The notes under the pieces were generated by a model that did not search any database, was not told the origin of the DNA, and worked only from the letters and a program-made list of their open reading frames with translations. From contig CBFHPW010000008.1 of assembly GCA_965657945.1 (NCBI GenBank), positions 7,574 through 71,573 of the forward strand: DNA of 64,000 nucleotides, read 5' to 3'. Position 1 is the stretch's first letter. Every line of letters begins with the position of its first letter. Positions 26,476-35,820 of this stretch are shown here, piece by piece. This stretch comes from CAJJDF01 sp965657945. Lineage in GTDB: Bacteria > Bacteroidota > Bacteroidia > Flavobacteriales_D > CAJJDF01. Position numbers and translations under genes: made by a program.

Positions 26476-26626
26476 AGTTTTTTGGGATAGAATTATTGTT
26501 TGTAATACAAAATTAAGGGTCAACGGTAAGTTTACCTATTTAGCTACTCAGAAGTTTTAAACAAGTTGTAACAAAACCAATATTGGTTGATTCCTTCAGA
26601 AATACGAAGCTTGTTCCTAACTGTAT

Positions 26627-28942
26627 TTATAAACTGCCTAATTTTAGCCCCAAGTAAATGGTTCGTGGCTGTGCAGGTCCGTAAACAAAGTTACTGTCTC
26701 TGTTTTTTCCAATGTCGAATTGTGTCTGATATGAGTTAAAGATATTCCTAATTCCACCATAAAATGTGATATTGGTTTTTACTCTCTTCAACGGTAGGTT
26801 GTAGTTCAGTTTTAGACTTACTTCATGAAATGCTTTCGAATCGATTATTTCATCTGTTAGTTGGTTAGGCGCTCCCGCAAAATGAGGTACTTTCATTGTT
26901 CCGGTATACAAGTAATTGAGAACCCCATTTAATTTAGATTTAGGCAGCACAGTTACTACTCCGTATCCGTATGTTCTCGGGGTTCGAATAAAATCTTTGA
27001 TTCCATCCAATCCTTCGATGTAGGAAACTTCATTTTCGTACCTACTGGTTTGCAAAGTAACTCCTGTTTCAATTTGGAGTTTCATATTTAGGTTAGCTCT
27101 TAATTCGAGCGTAGCTCCTTGGACCGTGGCTCTCTGTCCATTTTTTTTCTCGAATACCTCACCAAAGTCATCTTCCCCGATAGGATTTAAAATAAAAGCG
27201 TTGTTGAGTCGGGTATAGAATCCTTCTAGGGTGAATCCAGCAATGTATTTTGTCGAGACTTTGTCGTAGTTCACCGATGTGCTAAAACTATGTGATCTTT
27301 CGGGAGATAATTCGGGAGACAGTTGCACTCTTGAAATTCCACCACCCGCAAAGGCAATGTGTAAATCGGTATCGAATGCTTGTGGCGCTCGAAATCCAGC
27401 ACCGTAACTCAATCTGAATTGAGTTTTCTTTTTGAGGGAATACAACAAAGAAGCTCTTGGACTAAAGACTAGATTTTTTACCAAATTATGTTTGTCCATT
27501 CTCACTCCCGTCAGTAGATTAAGTTGCGGAGTTATTTTCCAATCGCTTTGGATAAAAGAGCCTAAGTTTTGGGTAGATTGATCCACCAAATAGGTGTAGG
27601 CTGGAATTTCATCAAATACATTGTCGATCAGATATTCGGTTCCAAAAGTGAGTACGTTCTCTGCACCTAAAGTTTGTGTCAATTTATGATTCAATTGAAA
27701 ACCTCCTTGTATGGTTCGGGTAAATGAGTTGCCGTAAGGTGGATTTGATTTGTGAATGAGGATAGAGCTATCCTCATCCGGCAAAATTCCGGTGTAGTGA
27801 TCTCGCTTTGTTTGTTGCCAGCCCACATAACTGATAAACGAAGATTTCTTTTTGTTGAAATTAATTTGATAATCGGCACTTCCCATCCACACATTGTGAG
27901 TTCTTTCTTCCGCCTGTTGAGCCAAAAATGTAGGTGAATCTGTCATTTCTCCTCCGTAGCGATATTCGTAGAGTCTACTCAAGCTTACTTCTATTTTTTG
28001 ATTTTTTCCGATCAGAAAAAAAGAGTTCACCCCAAAAGATGTATTGTTTAATTCGGGTAATTCAGAGTATTCATCTGAATTGTGGTCATACAGTTCTCTA
28101 TTTCGTTGATTGATGAATAAAGTCATTCCAGCATTCTTATCCTTATTAAGGAGCGAAGTATTTCCGCTCAGGATATTATCTAAACTTTGATTGTTCACTA
28201 ACTGACTATTCAAATTTACCTCATAATTGTTTTTTGTTGGCAGTTTGGTAATCACATTCACAGTGCCTCCAATGGCACTAGAACCATAGAGCGATGAACC
28301 ACCTCCTCGTATTATTTCCACTCTTTCAATCATGTTTACAGGAATTTGTTCCAATCCGTACAAGCTTGTGATGGGACTAAAGATGGGTCTGCCATTGATA
28401 AGAATTTGTGAATAGCCGCCAGCCAGTCCATTCATTCTAAGTTGAGTGTAATTACAGGTTTGACAATCAGTTTCTACTCTCAATCCCGGCTGAAATTTCA
28501 ATCCCTCAGATAGGTTGCAAGCTTGAACATTTTCAAGGGTTTGGCTTGTCAATACATTGACAATAATCGCAGATTCAGTTTTTCGTTTGGAAGTTCGAGT
28601 ACCCGTAACCACGAAATCTTCCAATCGGGTAATAGTTGGAGTCAAAACCATAGAACGATAAATCACTCTGTTTTGGTCGGAAAGTGTTACTAAAAATGCA
28701 GTGTCCTTATAACCAATATGATTCACTACTAGTGTGTGTGTACCAAAGGGAATGTTCGAAAGTGTAAATTTTCCTGAGCTGTTAGTCATGGAGGTGATGC
28801 CAAGTTCTGGAATCCCAATTGAAACAAATTCTGCCGGAGAATTGTCTTCATTTGAAATCATGCCATCAATTTTTCCTTGAGAAAAACCCAGAGAAAGTAG
28901 CGAGTTGAATAGTACGAATACCAAGAAATATTTATATCTCAT
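26627..28942 (-). CDS. TonB-dependent outer membrane receptor of a metal-uptake operon
   Basis: A 771-residue protein: signal peptide (1-21), carboxypeptidase-regulatory-like domain (about 22-110), plug domain (about 115-230) and a 22-strand type barrel. The plug has TDCQTCNYTQLRMNGLAGGY and INGRPIFSP, a Cys-pair variant found in a Bacteroidota receptor subgroup. It is the last gene of an operon with a ZIP transporter (three-base gap) and a DtxR-type regulator, so it most likely imports a chelated divalent metal such as iron, zinc or manganese. The metal itself is not evident from sequence. Confidence 0.9.
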   Translation of the reverse strand: MRYKYFLVFVLFNSLLSLGFSQGKIDGMISNEDNSPAEFVSIGIPELGITSMTNSSGKFTLSNIPFGTHTLVVNHIGYKDTAFLVTLSDQNRVIYRSMVLTPTITRLEDFVVTGTRTSKRKTESAIIVNVLTSQTLENVQACNLSEGLKFQPGLRVETDCQTCNYTQLRMNGLAGGYSQILINGRPIFSPITSLYGLEQIPVNMIERVEIIRGGGSSLYGSSAIGGTVNVITKLPTKNNYEVNLNSQLVNNQSLDNILSGNTSLLNKDKNAGMTLFINQRNRELYDHNSDEYSELPELNNTSFGVNSFFLIGKNQKIEVSLSRLYEYRYGGEMTDSPTFLAQQAEERTHNVWMGSADYQINFNKKKSSFISYVGWQQTKRDHYTGILPDEDSSILIHKSNPPYGNSFTRTIQGGFQLNHKLTQTLGAENVLTFGTEYLIDNVFDEIPAYTYLVDQSTQNLGSFIQSDWKITPQLNLLTGVRMDKHNLVKNLVFSPRASLLYSLKKKTQFRLSYGAGFRAPQAFDTDLHIAFAGGGISRVQLSPELSPERSHSFSTSVNYDKVSTKYIAGFTLEGFYTRLNNAFILNPIGEDDFGEVFEKKNGQRATVQGATLELRANLNMKLQIETGVTLQTSRYENEVSYIEGLDGIKDFIRTPRTYGYGVVTVLPKSKLNGVLNYLYTGTMKVPHFAGAPNQLTDEIIDSKAFHEVSLKLNYNLPLKRVKTNITFYGGIRNIFNSYQTQFDIGKNRDSNFVYGPAQPRTIYLGLKLGSL

Positions 28943-28945
28943 CCT

Positions 28946-29794
28946 TTATCCTAAAATGTTTGCGAAGACATCTTCTAATACCACATCTAGAATCATCATC
29001 ACTAAAAACCCACCAATAAATCCAAGAGTAGCGTGGTCTGTAAATTTATCTCTTTGCGTTTCGGGTATTACTTCTTCTACTACCACAAAAATCATTGCAC
29101 CAGCTGCAAATGCTAGGGCATAGGGCAGGAGTGGAGTAAATGTAAGAACAGCCACAGCACCCAAAACCCCAAAAATAGGTTCAACAATTGCTGAAAGTTG
29201 CCCGTACCAAAAACTTTTTCCTCTGCTCATTCCTTGTCGTCTGAGCGGCATTGAAACCGCAAATCCTTCAGGGAAATTTTGAATCGCCATTGCCAGTGCC
29301 AAAGCAACAGCACCACCAATCGTAGCACCTTCCATACCACTTGCCGCTCCACCAAACAAAACACCTACTGCCAATCCCTCGGGAATGTTATGAAGAGTAA
29401 TTGCCAGAACAAGCAAAAGAGTTTTGTTCATTTTTGTTTTTGGACCCTCTGCTTCCGATACTTTTTCGTAATTCAAGTGGATGTGTGGAATCAATTTGTC
29501 GAGCGCAAAAATAAAGAGAGCTCCTAGTAAAAAACCAATAACGGTTGGGCCTACTTTTTGAAATCCTTCTCCTGAACTCATTTCCAAAGCTGGCATAATT
29601 AAACTCCAAATACTGGCTGCTACCATTACTCCACCTGTAAAACCCAATGCGATATCCAGGACAGCTCGGTTTAGGCTTTTGAAAAAGAATACTAAAGAAG
29701 CTCCTGAGGCCGTTACAAACCAAGTAAAAGTGGTAGCGACAAATGCCGCCATTACAGGATCTACAGTTTCAAACCAATGTATAATTGTTTCCAT
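28946..29794 (-). CDS. ZIP-family divalent metal transporter
   Basis: A 282-residue inner-membrane protein with eight transmembrane segments. The metal-binding motifs of TM4 and TM5 are present: HNIPEGLAVG and QNFPEGFAVS, followed by GQLSAIVEPIFG. A loop between TM3 and TM4 holds His and acidic residues. It resembles ZupT-type transporters for zinc, iron or manganese. It is flanked in the operon by the TonB receptor and the DtxR-type regulator, so it likely passes the metal from periplasm to cytosol. Confidence 0.93.
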   Translation of the reverse strand: METIIHWFETVDPVMAAFVATTFTWFVTASGASLVFFFKSLNRAVLDIALGFTGGVMVAASIWSLIMPALEMSSGEGFQKVGPTVIGFLLGALFIFALDKLIPHIHLNYEKVSEAEGPKTKMNKTLLLVLAITLHNIPEGLAVGVLFGGAASGMEGATIGGAVALALAMAIQNFPEGFAVSMPLRRQGMSRGKSFWYGQLSAIVEPIFGVLGAVAVLTFTPLLPYALAFAAGAMIFVVVEEVIPETQRDKFTDHATLGFIGGFLVMMILDVVLEDVFANILG

Positions 29795-29803
29795 TTGTAT
29801 TGT

Positions 29804-30472
29804 TTAATCTGTTATTTTTTCGATAATCAAAAATGAACTGACTTCTTTTGAAATCGTTACTGTTTGTTTAGCGGTTTGTATCATTTTCGATTTGTCGAAG
29901 TCGAAAACTTTTTCTACACGAATCTTTTTTCCTAGGGTTAAGTTCATCTCTTCTAGAAATTGTAAAAATTCATTGTGTGTATTTTTTACTCCCACTACAA
30001 TTCCTGATTCTCCTTTGTTTAATTCACTTAAAAGTACGGCCTCTTTTCTTATCGGAATATTTCCTTTTCTGTCGGGAATGGGATCACCGTGAGGATCAAA
30101 GGATGGGTGTTCCAAAAAATCATCCAATCTGTCCACCAATTCATCTGATTTGATGTGCTCTAGTTGCTCGGCAATTTCATGAACTTCATCCCATTTGTAG
30201 TTTAGTTTTTCAACTAAAAACACTTCCCATATACGGTGATTTCTAATGATAGAAATGGCTATGTTTATTCCTTTTTTACTCAAAGAAACCCCCTTGTATT
30301 TCTCATAGGTAATGAGCTCTTTTTTAGCTAGTTTTTTTACCATATCAGTTACCGAAGATGCCTTGGTAGCCAACTTGTTTGCCAGTTCATTCGTAGAAAC
30401 CTCTTTGTTGTATTTACTTTCTAAACCATAAATGGCTTTTAGGTAGTTTTCTTCTGTTTTTGTGTAACTCAT
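29804..30472 (-). CDS. DtxR/MntR-type metal-dependent transcriptional regulator
   Basis: A 222-residue regulator with an N-terminal winged helix-turn-helix (TENYLKAIYGL, then SVTDMVKKLAKKELI), the metal-binding dimerisation domain (NHRIWEVFLVEKL, HEIAEQLEHIKS, HPSFDPHGDPIP) and a C-terminal SH3-like domain. Family members bind Fe(II) or Mn(II) and repress uptake genes. First gene of the operon with ZIP transporter and TonB receptor; the 20-bp palindrome upstream is its probable operator. Nine bases separate it from the transporter gene. Confidence 0.92.
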   Translation of the reverse strand: MSYTKTEENYLKAIYGLESKYNKEVSTNELANKLATKASSVTDMVKKLAKKELITYEKYKGVSLSKKGINIAISIIRNHRIWEVFLVEKLNYKWDEVHEIAEQLEHIKSDELVDRLDDFLEHPSFDPHGDPIPDRKGNIPIRKEAVLLSELNKGESGIVVGVKNTHNEFLQFLEEMNLTLGKKIRVEKVFDFDKSKMIQTAKQTVTISKEVSSFLIIEKITD

Positions 30473-30476
30473 TATG

Positions 30477-30484
30477 CAAATATA
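30477..30484 (-). promoter_or_regulatory. -7 box (TATATTTG) of metal operon, four bases before ATG
   Basis: A TAnnTTTG match on the minus strand with four bases to the ATG of the DtxR-type regulator. The palindrome at 30491-30510 lies immediately upstream, between -7 and -33 positions. Confidence 0.6.
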
Positions 30485-30490
30485 AAAATA

Positions 30491-30510
30491 TTTTTAGATT
30501 TATCTAAAAA
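30491..30510. promoter_or_regulatory. Probable DtxR-type operator (perfect 20-bp palindrome)
   Basis: TTTTTAGATTTATCTAAAAA is a perfect inverted repeat with nine-base arms around a two-base centre. It lies just upstream of the -7 box of the metal operon, so binding would block RNA polymerase. It resembles the TTAG...CTAA pattern of DtxR/IdeR/MntR operators. Binding is inferred, not shown. Confidence 0.7.
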
Positions 30511-30617
30511 TTATATTTGGTGAATTTAAAAAAATGAAATCGTTGCTAACAATTGTTAATAAATCTACTTAGTAACTTTTTTGTTTTAACTACGACAAAA
30601 AACTGAAGAATTCGAGT

Positions 30618-30625
30618 TACATTTG
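30618..30625 (+). promoter_or_regulatory. -7 box (TACATTTG) of dnaB
   Basis: A TAnnTTTG match, with a long leader of about 75 bases to the ATG at 30703. A 12-bp palindrome TAACAATTGTTA at 30547-30558 lies further upstream. Confidence 0.4.
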
Positions 30626-30702
30626 TGTTTCAACCAGAATTGATTTGATTCATTGAAACAGGCTAGTTTTAATGAATTAACACTTACTTATATTGAGCAT
30701 TA

Positions 30703-32268
30703 ATGAACAACAATTTACCCGATAACGACCCAGTAACAAGAATGGCAACCAAAAAGAAATCCACTCCATTTTTTCAAGATTCTGGAAGAATTCCACCACA
30801 AGCAGTAGATTTTGAAGAGGCTGTGTTAGGTGCATTGATGTTAGAAAAAAATGCGGTAAATGATGTGATTGATGTATTGAGTCCCGAGAGTTTTTACAAA
30901 GACCAGCATCAAAAAATATACGCAGTGGTTCATTCCTTGTTTGGGAATAGTCAGCCGATAGATATATTGACAGTAACCCAAGAATTAAGAAATAGAGGAG
31001 AATTGGAATATGTAGGAGGAGCCTATTACATTTCTCAATTAACCAATCGAATAGCCTCGGCTGCCAATGTGGAGCACCATTCTCGTATCATTGCCCAGAA
31101 GTTTATTCAGAGGGAATTGATTCGTATTTCCTCCGATACGATTAAATTAGCTTATGACGAAACAACAGATGTGTTTGATTTGTTGGATAAAGCCGAAAGC
31201 AGTTTGTTCCAAGTTGCGGAAGGTAATTTGAGTAAGAGTTACGAGAAGATTGACAAAGTGATGCAACATGCTATTGAGGAAATAGAAAATGCACAAGATC
31301 ACCAAGACGGAGTAAGTGGAGTTCCAACTGGATTTACTGCCCTGGACAGAGTTACTTCTGGATGGCAAAAGTCTGATATGATTGTAATCGCTGCTCGTCC
31401 AGGTATGGGAAAAACAGCTTTTGTGGTTTCGATGGCGCGAAATGCTGCGGTTCAATTTAATCAAGGTGTTGCTATTTTTTCACTTGAGATGAGTTCAGTC
31501 CAGCTGGTAAATCGTTTGATTTCGGGTGAGGCTGAAATACCTGCTGAAAAACTGAGAAAAGGAAATCTTGAACCTCATGAATTTCAACAATTGCATGCTC
31601 GAATTGGAAAACTATCCGAAGCTCCTTTCTTTATCGATGACACGCCTGCTTTGTCTGTGTTTGAGTTTAGAGCAAAATGCAGAAGACTAAAAGCACAGCA
31701 CGACATTCAATTGATTGTGATTGATTACTTGCAATTGATGACTGGTGGTGGAGAAGGAAAAGGTAACCGAGAACAGGAGATTAGTTTTATTTCGAGGTCT
31801 ATCAAAACAGTGGCAAAAGAATTGGATGTGCCCATTATTGCACTTTCTCAGTTGAGTCGTTCGGTAGAAACGAGGGGAGGAGACAAAAAGCCTTTGCTTT
31901 CGGATTTGAGGGAATCAGGAGCTATTGAGCAAGATGCCGATATTGTTTCTTTTATTTATCGTCCAGAGTATTATGGTATAACTACAGATGAGGAAACGGG
32001 TGACAACCTTGAAGGAATAGGAGAGTTTATTATTGCAAAACATAGAAATGGCTCACTTGAATCAGTGAAACTGAGATTTGTTGGGCAGTTTGCCAAATTC
32101 GAGAATTTAGATTCCTTTGATGAACCTGGATTTACGGCAATCACTCCGAGCAACGACTTTGAAGGAAATGATGATGGTACGATGACAATGAAATCAAAAG
32201 GTTGGGACGATGATGATTCGGATGACGCTTTTGATGGAAGCGGATTTGATGACGAGGAGCCGTTCTAA
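30703..32268 (+). CDS. dnaB: Replicative DNA helicase DnaB
   Basis: A 521-residue hexameric helicase that unwinds DNA at the replication fork. The N-terminal domain starts PPQAVDFEEAVLGALML; the RecA-like C-domain has Walker A ARPGMGKTAFV, FSLEMSS, Walker B IQLIVIDYLQLM, and SQLSRSVETR. The C-terminal tail is acidic and rich in Asp and Gly (residues 485-521), longer than in Escherichia coli and common in Bacteroidota. No intein is present at the P-loop. The following gene begins about 55 bases after the stop. Confidence 0.95.
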   Translation: MNNNLPDNDPVTRMATKKKSTPFFQDSGRIPPQAVDFEEAVLGALMLEKNAVNDVIDVLSPESFYKDQHQKIYAVVHSLFGNSQPIDILTVTQELRNRGELEYVGGAYYISQLTNRIASAANVEHHSRIIAQKFIQRELIRISSDTIKLAYDETTDVFDLLDKAESSLFQVAEGNLSKSYEKIDKVMQHAIEEIENAQDHQDGVSGVPTGFTALDRVTSGWQKSDMIVIAARPGMGKTAFVVSMARNAAVQFNQGVAIFSLEMSSVQLVNRLISGEAEIPAEKLRKGNLEPHEFQQLHARIGKLSEAPFFIDDTPALSVFEFRAKCRRLKAQHDIQLIVIDYLQLMTGGGEGKGNREQEISFISRSIKTVAKELDVPIIALSQLSRSVETRGGDKKPLLSDLRESGAIEQDADIVSFIYRPEYYGITTDEETGDNLEGIGEFIIAKHRNGSLESVKLRFVGQFAKFENLDSFDEPGFTAITPSNDFEGNDDGTMTMKSKGWDDDDSDDAFDGSGFDDEEPF

Positions 32269-32322
32269 GGATTTTTGACTGCAAATCATTCTTTTCTTCT
32301 CTTAATCCGTTATTTTTATTCT

Positions 32323-33591
32323 ATGAAAAATCTAGTCACGCTCGTATTATTTGTTCTTTTTTGTCAAGTTGGGTTTTCTTCCTATTTGCTTATCCCGATG
32401 GATGAGGGAAAGCAAAAAAATCACTTGAAAGCTTATGGAATAGCTTATTGGGTGTTGCAAAATGACATCGAAATAGAGTGGCTTCTCAATTACAGAGGAG
32501 GTAGTTTTTTAATAAAATACTACGAAGACATTGAGAAGGAATGTGTAATAAGGGGAGTTTCTTTTGATTTGATAGCCGATGTACAAGCTCAATCAATCAA
32601 AAGAAAAATTGCCGATCCGGAAGTAAATCAAGAGGTGATAAAGTTGGAGAAATTTCCCAAAATTGCTGTTTACACACCTGAAGGAAAAATGCCTTGGGAT
32701 GATGCGGTAACTATGGTTTTGGAATATGCCGAAATTCCTTACGACAAAATTTACGACTCGGCAATAATCAACACCGTTTTACCAAAATATGATTGGCTTC
32801 ATTTACATCACGAAGATTTTACTGGACAATACGGAAAATTTTATGCAGCTTACCGCAATGCCGTTTGGTATCAAAACCAACAAAAAGAAACAGAGGCAAG
32901 GGCTGAAAGACTGGGATTTGATAAAGTGTCTAAATTGAAAGCTGGAGTGGCATTAAAAATCAAAGAATTTGTTGCGGGGGGAGGTTTTCTGTTTACGATG
33001 TGCTCCGGTACAGATTCCTACGACATTGCTCTTTCTGCGCAAGAAACAGATATATGTGAATCGATGTTTGATGGAGATCCTGCTGACAAACAAGCTCAAT
33101 CTAAATTGGATTATACTCAAACTTTAGCGTTTAGAGATTTTACTCTTAAAACTAACCCTTTGGAATATGAGTTTTCTAATATTGACGGAACATATGTGAG
33201 AATAAGACAGAGAATTCCCGAGAAGGAAGATGTATTTACTTTATTTGATTTTTCTGCAAAATGGGACATTGTTCCCACTATGTTATGTCAAAATCATACT
33301 TCGGTAATTAAAGGATTTATGGGGCAAACAACAGATTTTCACAAGGAGTTTGTGAAATCAAATGTATTGGTAATGGGAGAATCTAAGGCTCTAGGAACTG
33401 CGCGCTATATTCATGGAACTCTTGGCCAAGGTCAGTGGACGTTTTATGGAGGGCATGATCCTGAAGATTATCAGCATAGAGTAGGAGATCCCCCTACAGA
33501 TTTAACTCTTCATCCAAATTCACCAGGTTACCGGTTGATACTGAACAATATTTTGTTTCCAGCGGCCAAGAAAAAGAAAAGAAAAACCTAA
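32323..33591 (+). CDS. Secreted protein often labelled asparagine synthetase B in Bacteroidota
   Basis: A 422-residue protein with a signal peptide (1-19). The conserved opening SSYLLIPMDEGKQKNHLKAY and WLLNYRGGSF identify a Bacteroidota family that databases often call asparagine synthetase B. I see neither an N-terminal catalytic Cys2 nor the ATP pyrophosphatase loop of AsnB, so that name looks wrong. A GATase-like fold is possible (GGGFLFTMCSGTD near residue 215, with a Cys-Ser-Gly turn, and a late FYGGHDPEDYQHR). The ATG at 32323 is chosen because it starts the signal peptide. Ends one base from the convergent gene. Confidence 0.75.
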   Translation: MKNLVTLVLFVLFCQVGFSSYLLIPMDEGKQKNHLKAYGIAYWVLQNDIEIEWLLNYRGGSFLIKYYEDIEKECVIRGVSFDLIADVQAQSIKRKIADPEVNQEVIKLEKFPKIAVYTPEGKMPWDDAVTMVLEYAEIPYDKIYDSAIINTVLPKYDWLHLHHEDFTGQYGKFYAAYRNAVWYQNQQKETEARAERLGFDKVSKLKAGVALKIKEFVAGGGFLFTMCSGTDSYDIALSAQETDICESMFDGDPADKQAQSKLDYTQTLAFRDFTLKTNPLEYEFSNIDGTYVRIRQRIPEKEDVFTLFDFSAKWDIVPTMLCQNHTSVIKGFMGQTTDFHKEFVKSNVLVMGESKALGTARYIHGTLGQGQWTFYGGHDPEDYQHRVGDPPTDLTLHPNSPGYRLILNNILFPAAKKKKRKT

Positions 33592-33592
33592 A

Positions 33593-34627
33593 TCAAGGAC
33601 AGAAATAGGGATCTGAACTCCAGGCTGGATTATCAGAACAAAATTTCAAATCTGCTGTGTACGAGCCATTGAATAAATGTTCTACTGTTTTTTCACTCAA
33701 GTTTCTTCCAGTAATTTCTGACGTATACCTGCTGGCCCAAACGCCTCTTCCGCCTTCTATGTTCGTGTAATCTGGTTTGTCAAAAGCAATACCACTATTT
33801 GGTTTGTTTACATCGATATAGGTTTTCAGAATGAAATTAGCTGATGTAATTCTAAAATCAACTGGACCAATTACCCTTTTTATTACTCCTACTGTGTCTT
33901 TTAGTTCAGGTGTGTTGGATAACAAACCAAAGAAAGACTCTGAATTGCTAATTGCTTCTAACTCGCCACTTGTTGTCGGTTTCTTTTCTCCCAAATTCCA
34001 ATCTACGAATTTTTCGAAAATGTTCCCGTTCCTATGTTCCGTGTAATGAAATCTCATTACAACTCCATAAGATTCTGCGTCTGGCGATTGTCTCCATGCT
34101 GGTTTAACATCATTATACACTCCCGAATTGAAGAGGGAAATACCACCTGGAGCTAAAGTCCTAATTCTAAAGTTATTGGTGAATTCAAAGGATTCAATCA
34201 TATTGGTAGTGGCAGAAAATTTTCTCCCATCTCCATCTCCAATAATTCTGTATTCTTTGGATTCATCCAAATTGGAATCCACAAAATAGTAGACTCTTTG
34301 CTGGCCAGTAAAAAATATTCCTGATCCTTGAGCTACATCAACAACTTTGTCTTGCAAAGTATATACTTTTCCAACAGATCCATCCTCATTTATTTCCTCT
34401 ACTCTCACGGTTACGTTGTCGAAGTAATTGGAATCATTTACGCTTGGGTATTTAAGGTTGTTGGTTCCTAAAAAACTTTTGTTAATCTTAATCCATTGTG
34501 TATCAACCCCTTGGTCCAACACTCCGTAAACGATTGGAATTCTATCGTAGGGTGCATTGATTTCGAAGTCAGTTTTACAACTAAACAAGCCAACTAAAAG
34601 GGCAAAAATAATAAGGATGTTTTTCAT
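33593..34627 (-). CDS. DUF4249-like lipoprotein
   Basis: A 344-residue lipoprotein with a clear lipobox: a hydrophobic stretch ends LVGLFSC, with Cys at residue 17, after which CKTDFEINAPYDRIPIVYG follows. The rest is predicted beta-rich, and repeats of V-R-V-E-E and YRI are like DUF4249 proteins, which often sit beside TonB-type receptors; none is adjacent here. I chose the ATG at 34627, giving a canonical lipoprotein signal; 13 upstream codons would weaken it. Function unknown. Confidence 0.72.
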   Translation of the reverse strand: MKNILIIFALLVGLFSCKTDFEINAPYDRIPIVYGVLDQGVDTQWIKINKSFLGTNNLKYPSVNDSNYFDNVTVRVEEINEDGSVGKVYTLQDKVVDVAQGSGIFFTGQQRVYYFVDSNLDESKEYRIIGDGDGRKFSATTNMIESFEFTNNFRIRTLAPGGISLFNSGVYNDVKPAWRQSPDAESYGVVMRFHYTEHRNGNIFEKFVDWNLGEKKPTTSGELEAISNSESFFGLLSNTPELKDTVGVIKRVIGPVDFRITSANFILKTYIDVNKPNSGIAFDKPDYTNIEGGRGVWASRYTSEITGRNLSEKTVEHLFNGSYTADLKFCSDNPAWSSDPYFCP

Positions 34628-34723
34628 TGGGGTAACAAAGTTTGTATACGAGGGTCTAATGTACAATATTTATGGCAAACTGGGTCGAGTTATACTCTTA
34701 AAAACGGGTGAAATTATACAGGT

Positions 34724-35710
34724 TTAATATCCTGGCTTCATTGATTCTTGTACCACTGTGTGAAGCACCTCACTAAGGCTTGCGTGTTTATATTCTTTCA
34801 CCATTTGTGGAACTAAACTTGCACCCGACATTCCTGGTGCTGTATTTACTTCAATCACAAAGGGTTGGTCGTTAACTAAAATAAAATCTACTCTAATGAT
34901 TCCTTTCAACCCCAGCAATCTGTATATTTTTTTTGTAATGTCCTGAACTCTATCTCTTTGCTCGTCCGAAATTCTTGCCGGACAAATTTCTTGAGACTTT
35001 CCTTCGTATTTTGCCTCGTAATCAAAAAATTCATTTTCACTGACAATTTCTATCAAGGGTAAAGCAATGATTTCTTTGTCTGATTTGAAACAAGCGCAAG
35101 TCACTTCGTTTCCTTCCATCATCGCCTCAATCATTACTTCATTACCTTCGGCAAAAGCTCGATTGATGGCAGGTATTAGCTGTATTTCTTCTTTTACTTT
35201 GGAAATTCCAAAACTACTACCACCGTCATTTGGTTTCACAAAACAAGGCAGTCCTAATTCTTTTACTATTTCTTTGGTATTAAACATGGCTGATCGGTCA
35301 TTGATTAACACTGATTTGGAAACATGAATGCCATTATTCGCCAACACTTGATTGCACAACCATTTGTCGAAAGTAAGAGCCGATGTTTTGCTGTTGCAGG
35401 AATTGTAAGGGATTCGTAACATGTCAAAATATCCTTGGAGCTTTCCGTCTTCTCCTGGAGTGCCGTGAATGGTCAGGTAAACGCAATCGAAAAAATGAGT
35501 TTTACCGTCCATTTCGAATGAAAAATCATTTTTATTGATAGGAAAAAGTGCTTCATTTACTCTCACATTCCATCCTTGGCTATTGATTATCACTACAAAT
35601 TTGTGGTATTTTTCTTCTGGAAGGTGCTGAAAAACAGTTTCTACACTTTTAAGCGAAACTTCCAGCTCGCTGGAGTAACCACCGGCCACAATTGCTATGT
35701 TCTTTTTCAT
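34724..35710 (-). CDS. ddl: D-alanine--D-alanine ligase
   Basis: A 328-residue ATP-grasp enzyme that makes D-Ala-D-Ala for peptidoglycan. Visible motifs: the N-terminal VAGGYSSELEVSLKS, the glycine-rich ATP loop PNDGGSSFGISKV, and the metal-binding end VIEVNTAPGMSGASLVPQM. The upstream alkB gene reads in the same direction but lies 110 bases away. No mur genes are adjacent. Confidence 0.95.
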   Translation of the reverse strand: MKKNIAIVAGGYSSELEVSLKSVETVFQHLPEEKYHKFVVIINSQGWNVRVNEALFPINKNDFSFEMDGKTHFFDCVYLTIHGTPGEDGKLQGYFDMLRIPYNSCNSKTSALTFDKWLCNQVLANNGIHVSKSVLINDRSAMFNTKEIVKELGLPCFVKPNDGGSSFGISKVKEEIQLIPAINRAFAEGNEVMIEAMMEGNEVTCACFKSDKEIIALPLIEIVSENEFFDYEAKYEGKSQEICPARISDEQRDRVQDITKKIYRLLGLKGIIRVDFILVNDQPFVIEVNTAPGMSGASLVPQMVKEYKHASLSEVLHTVVQESMKPGY

Positions 35711-35820
35711 TCAAATTTGGTTTAATATTTTAAAGATAATTGAACCTTTTGAAACTATATTATTTCAGAAAGAATTAGAGTTAACTATGAAATGTTAATT
35801 AGTTGGAAGAGGTTTAAGTG

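Noticed and set aside
30547..30558. 12-bp palindrome TAACAATTGTTA upstream of dnaB, as a possible operator or origin element.
   Set aside because: Made of common AT-rich words, no repeats nearby, and no DnaA-box-like sites around it.
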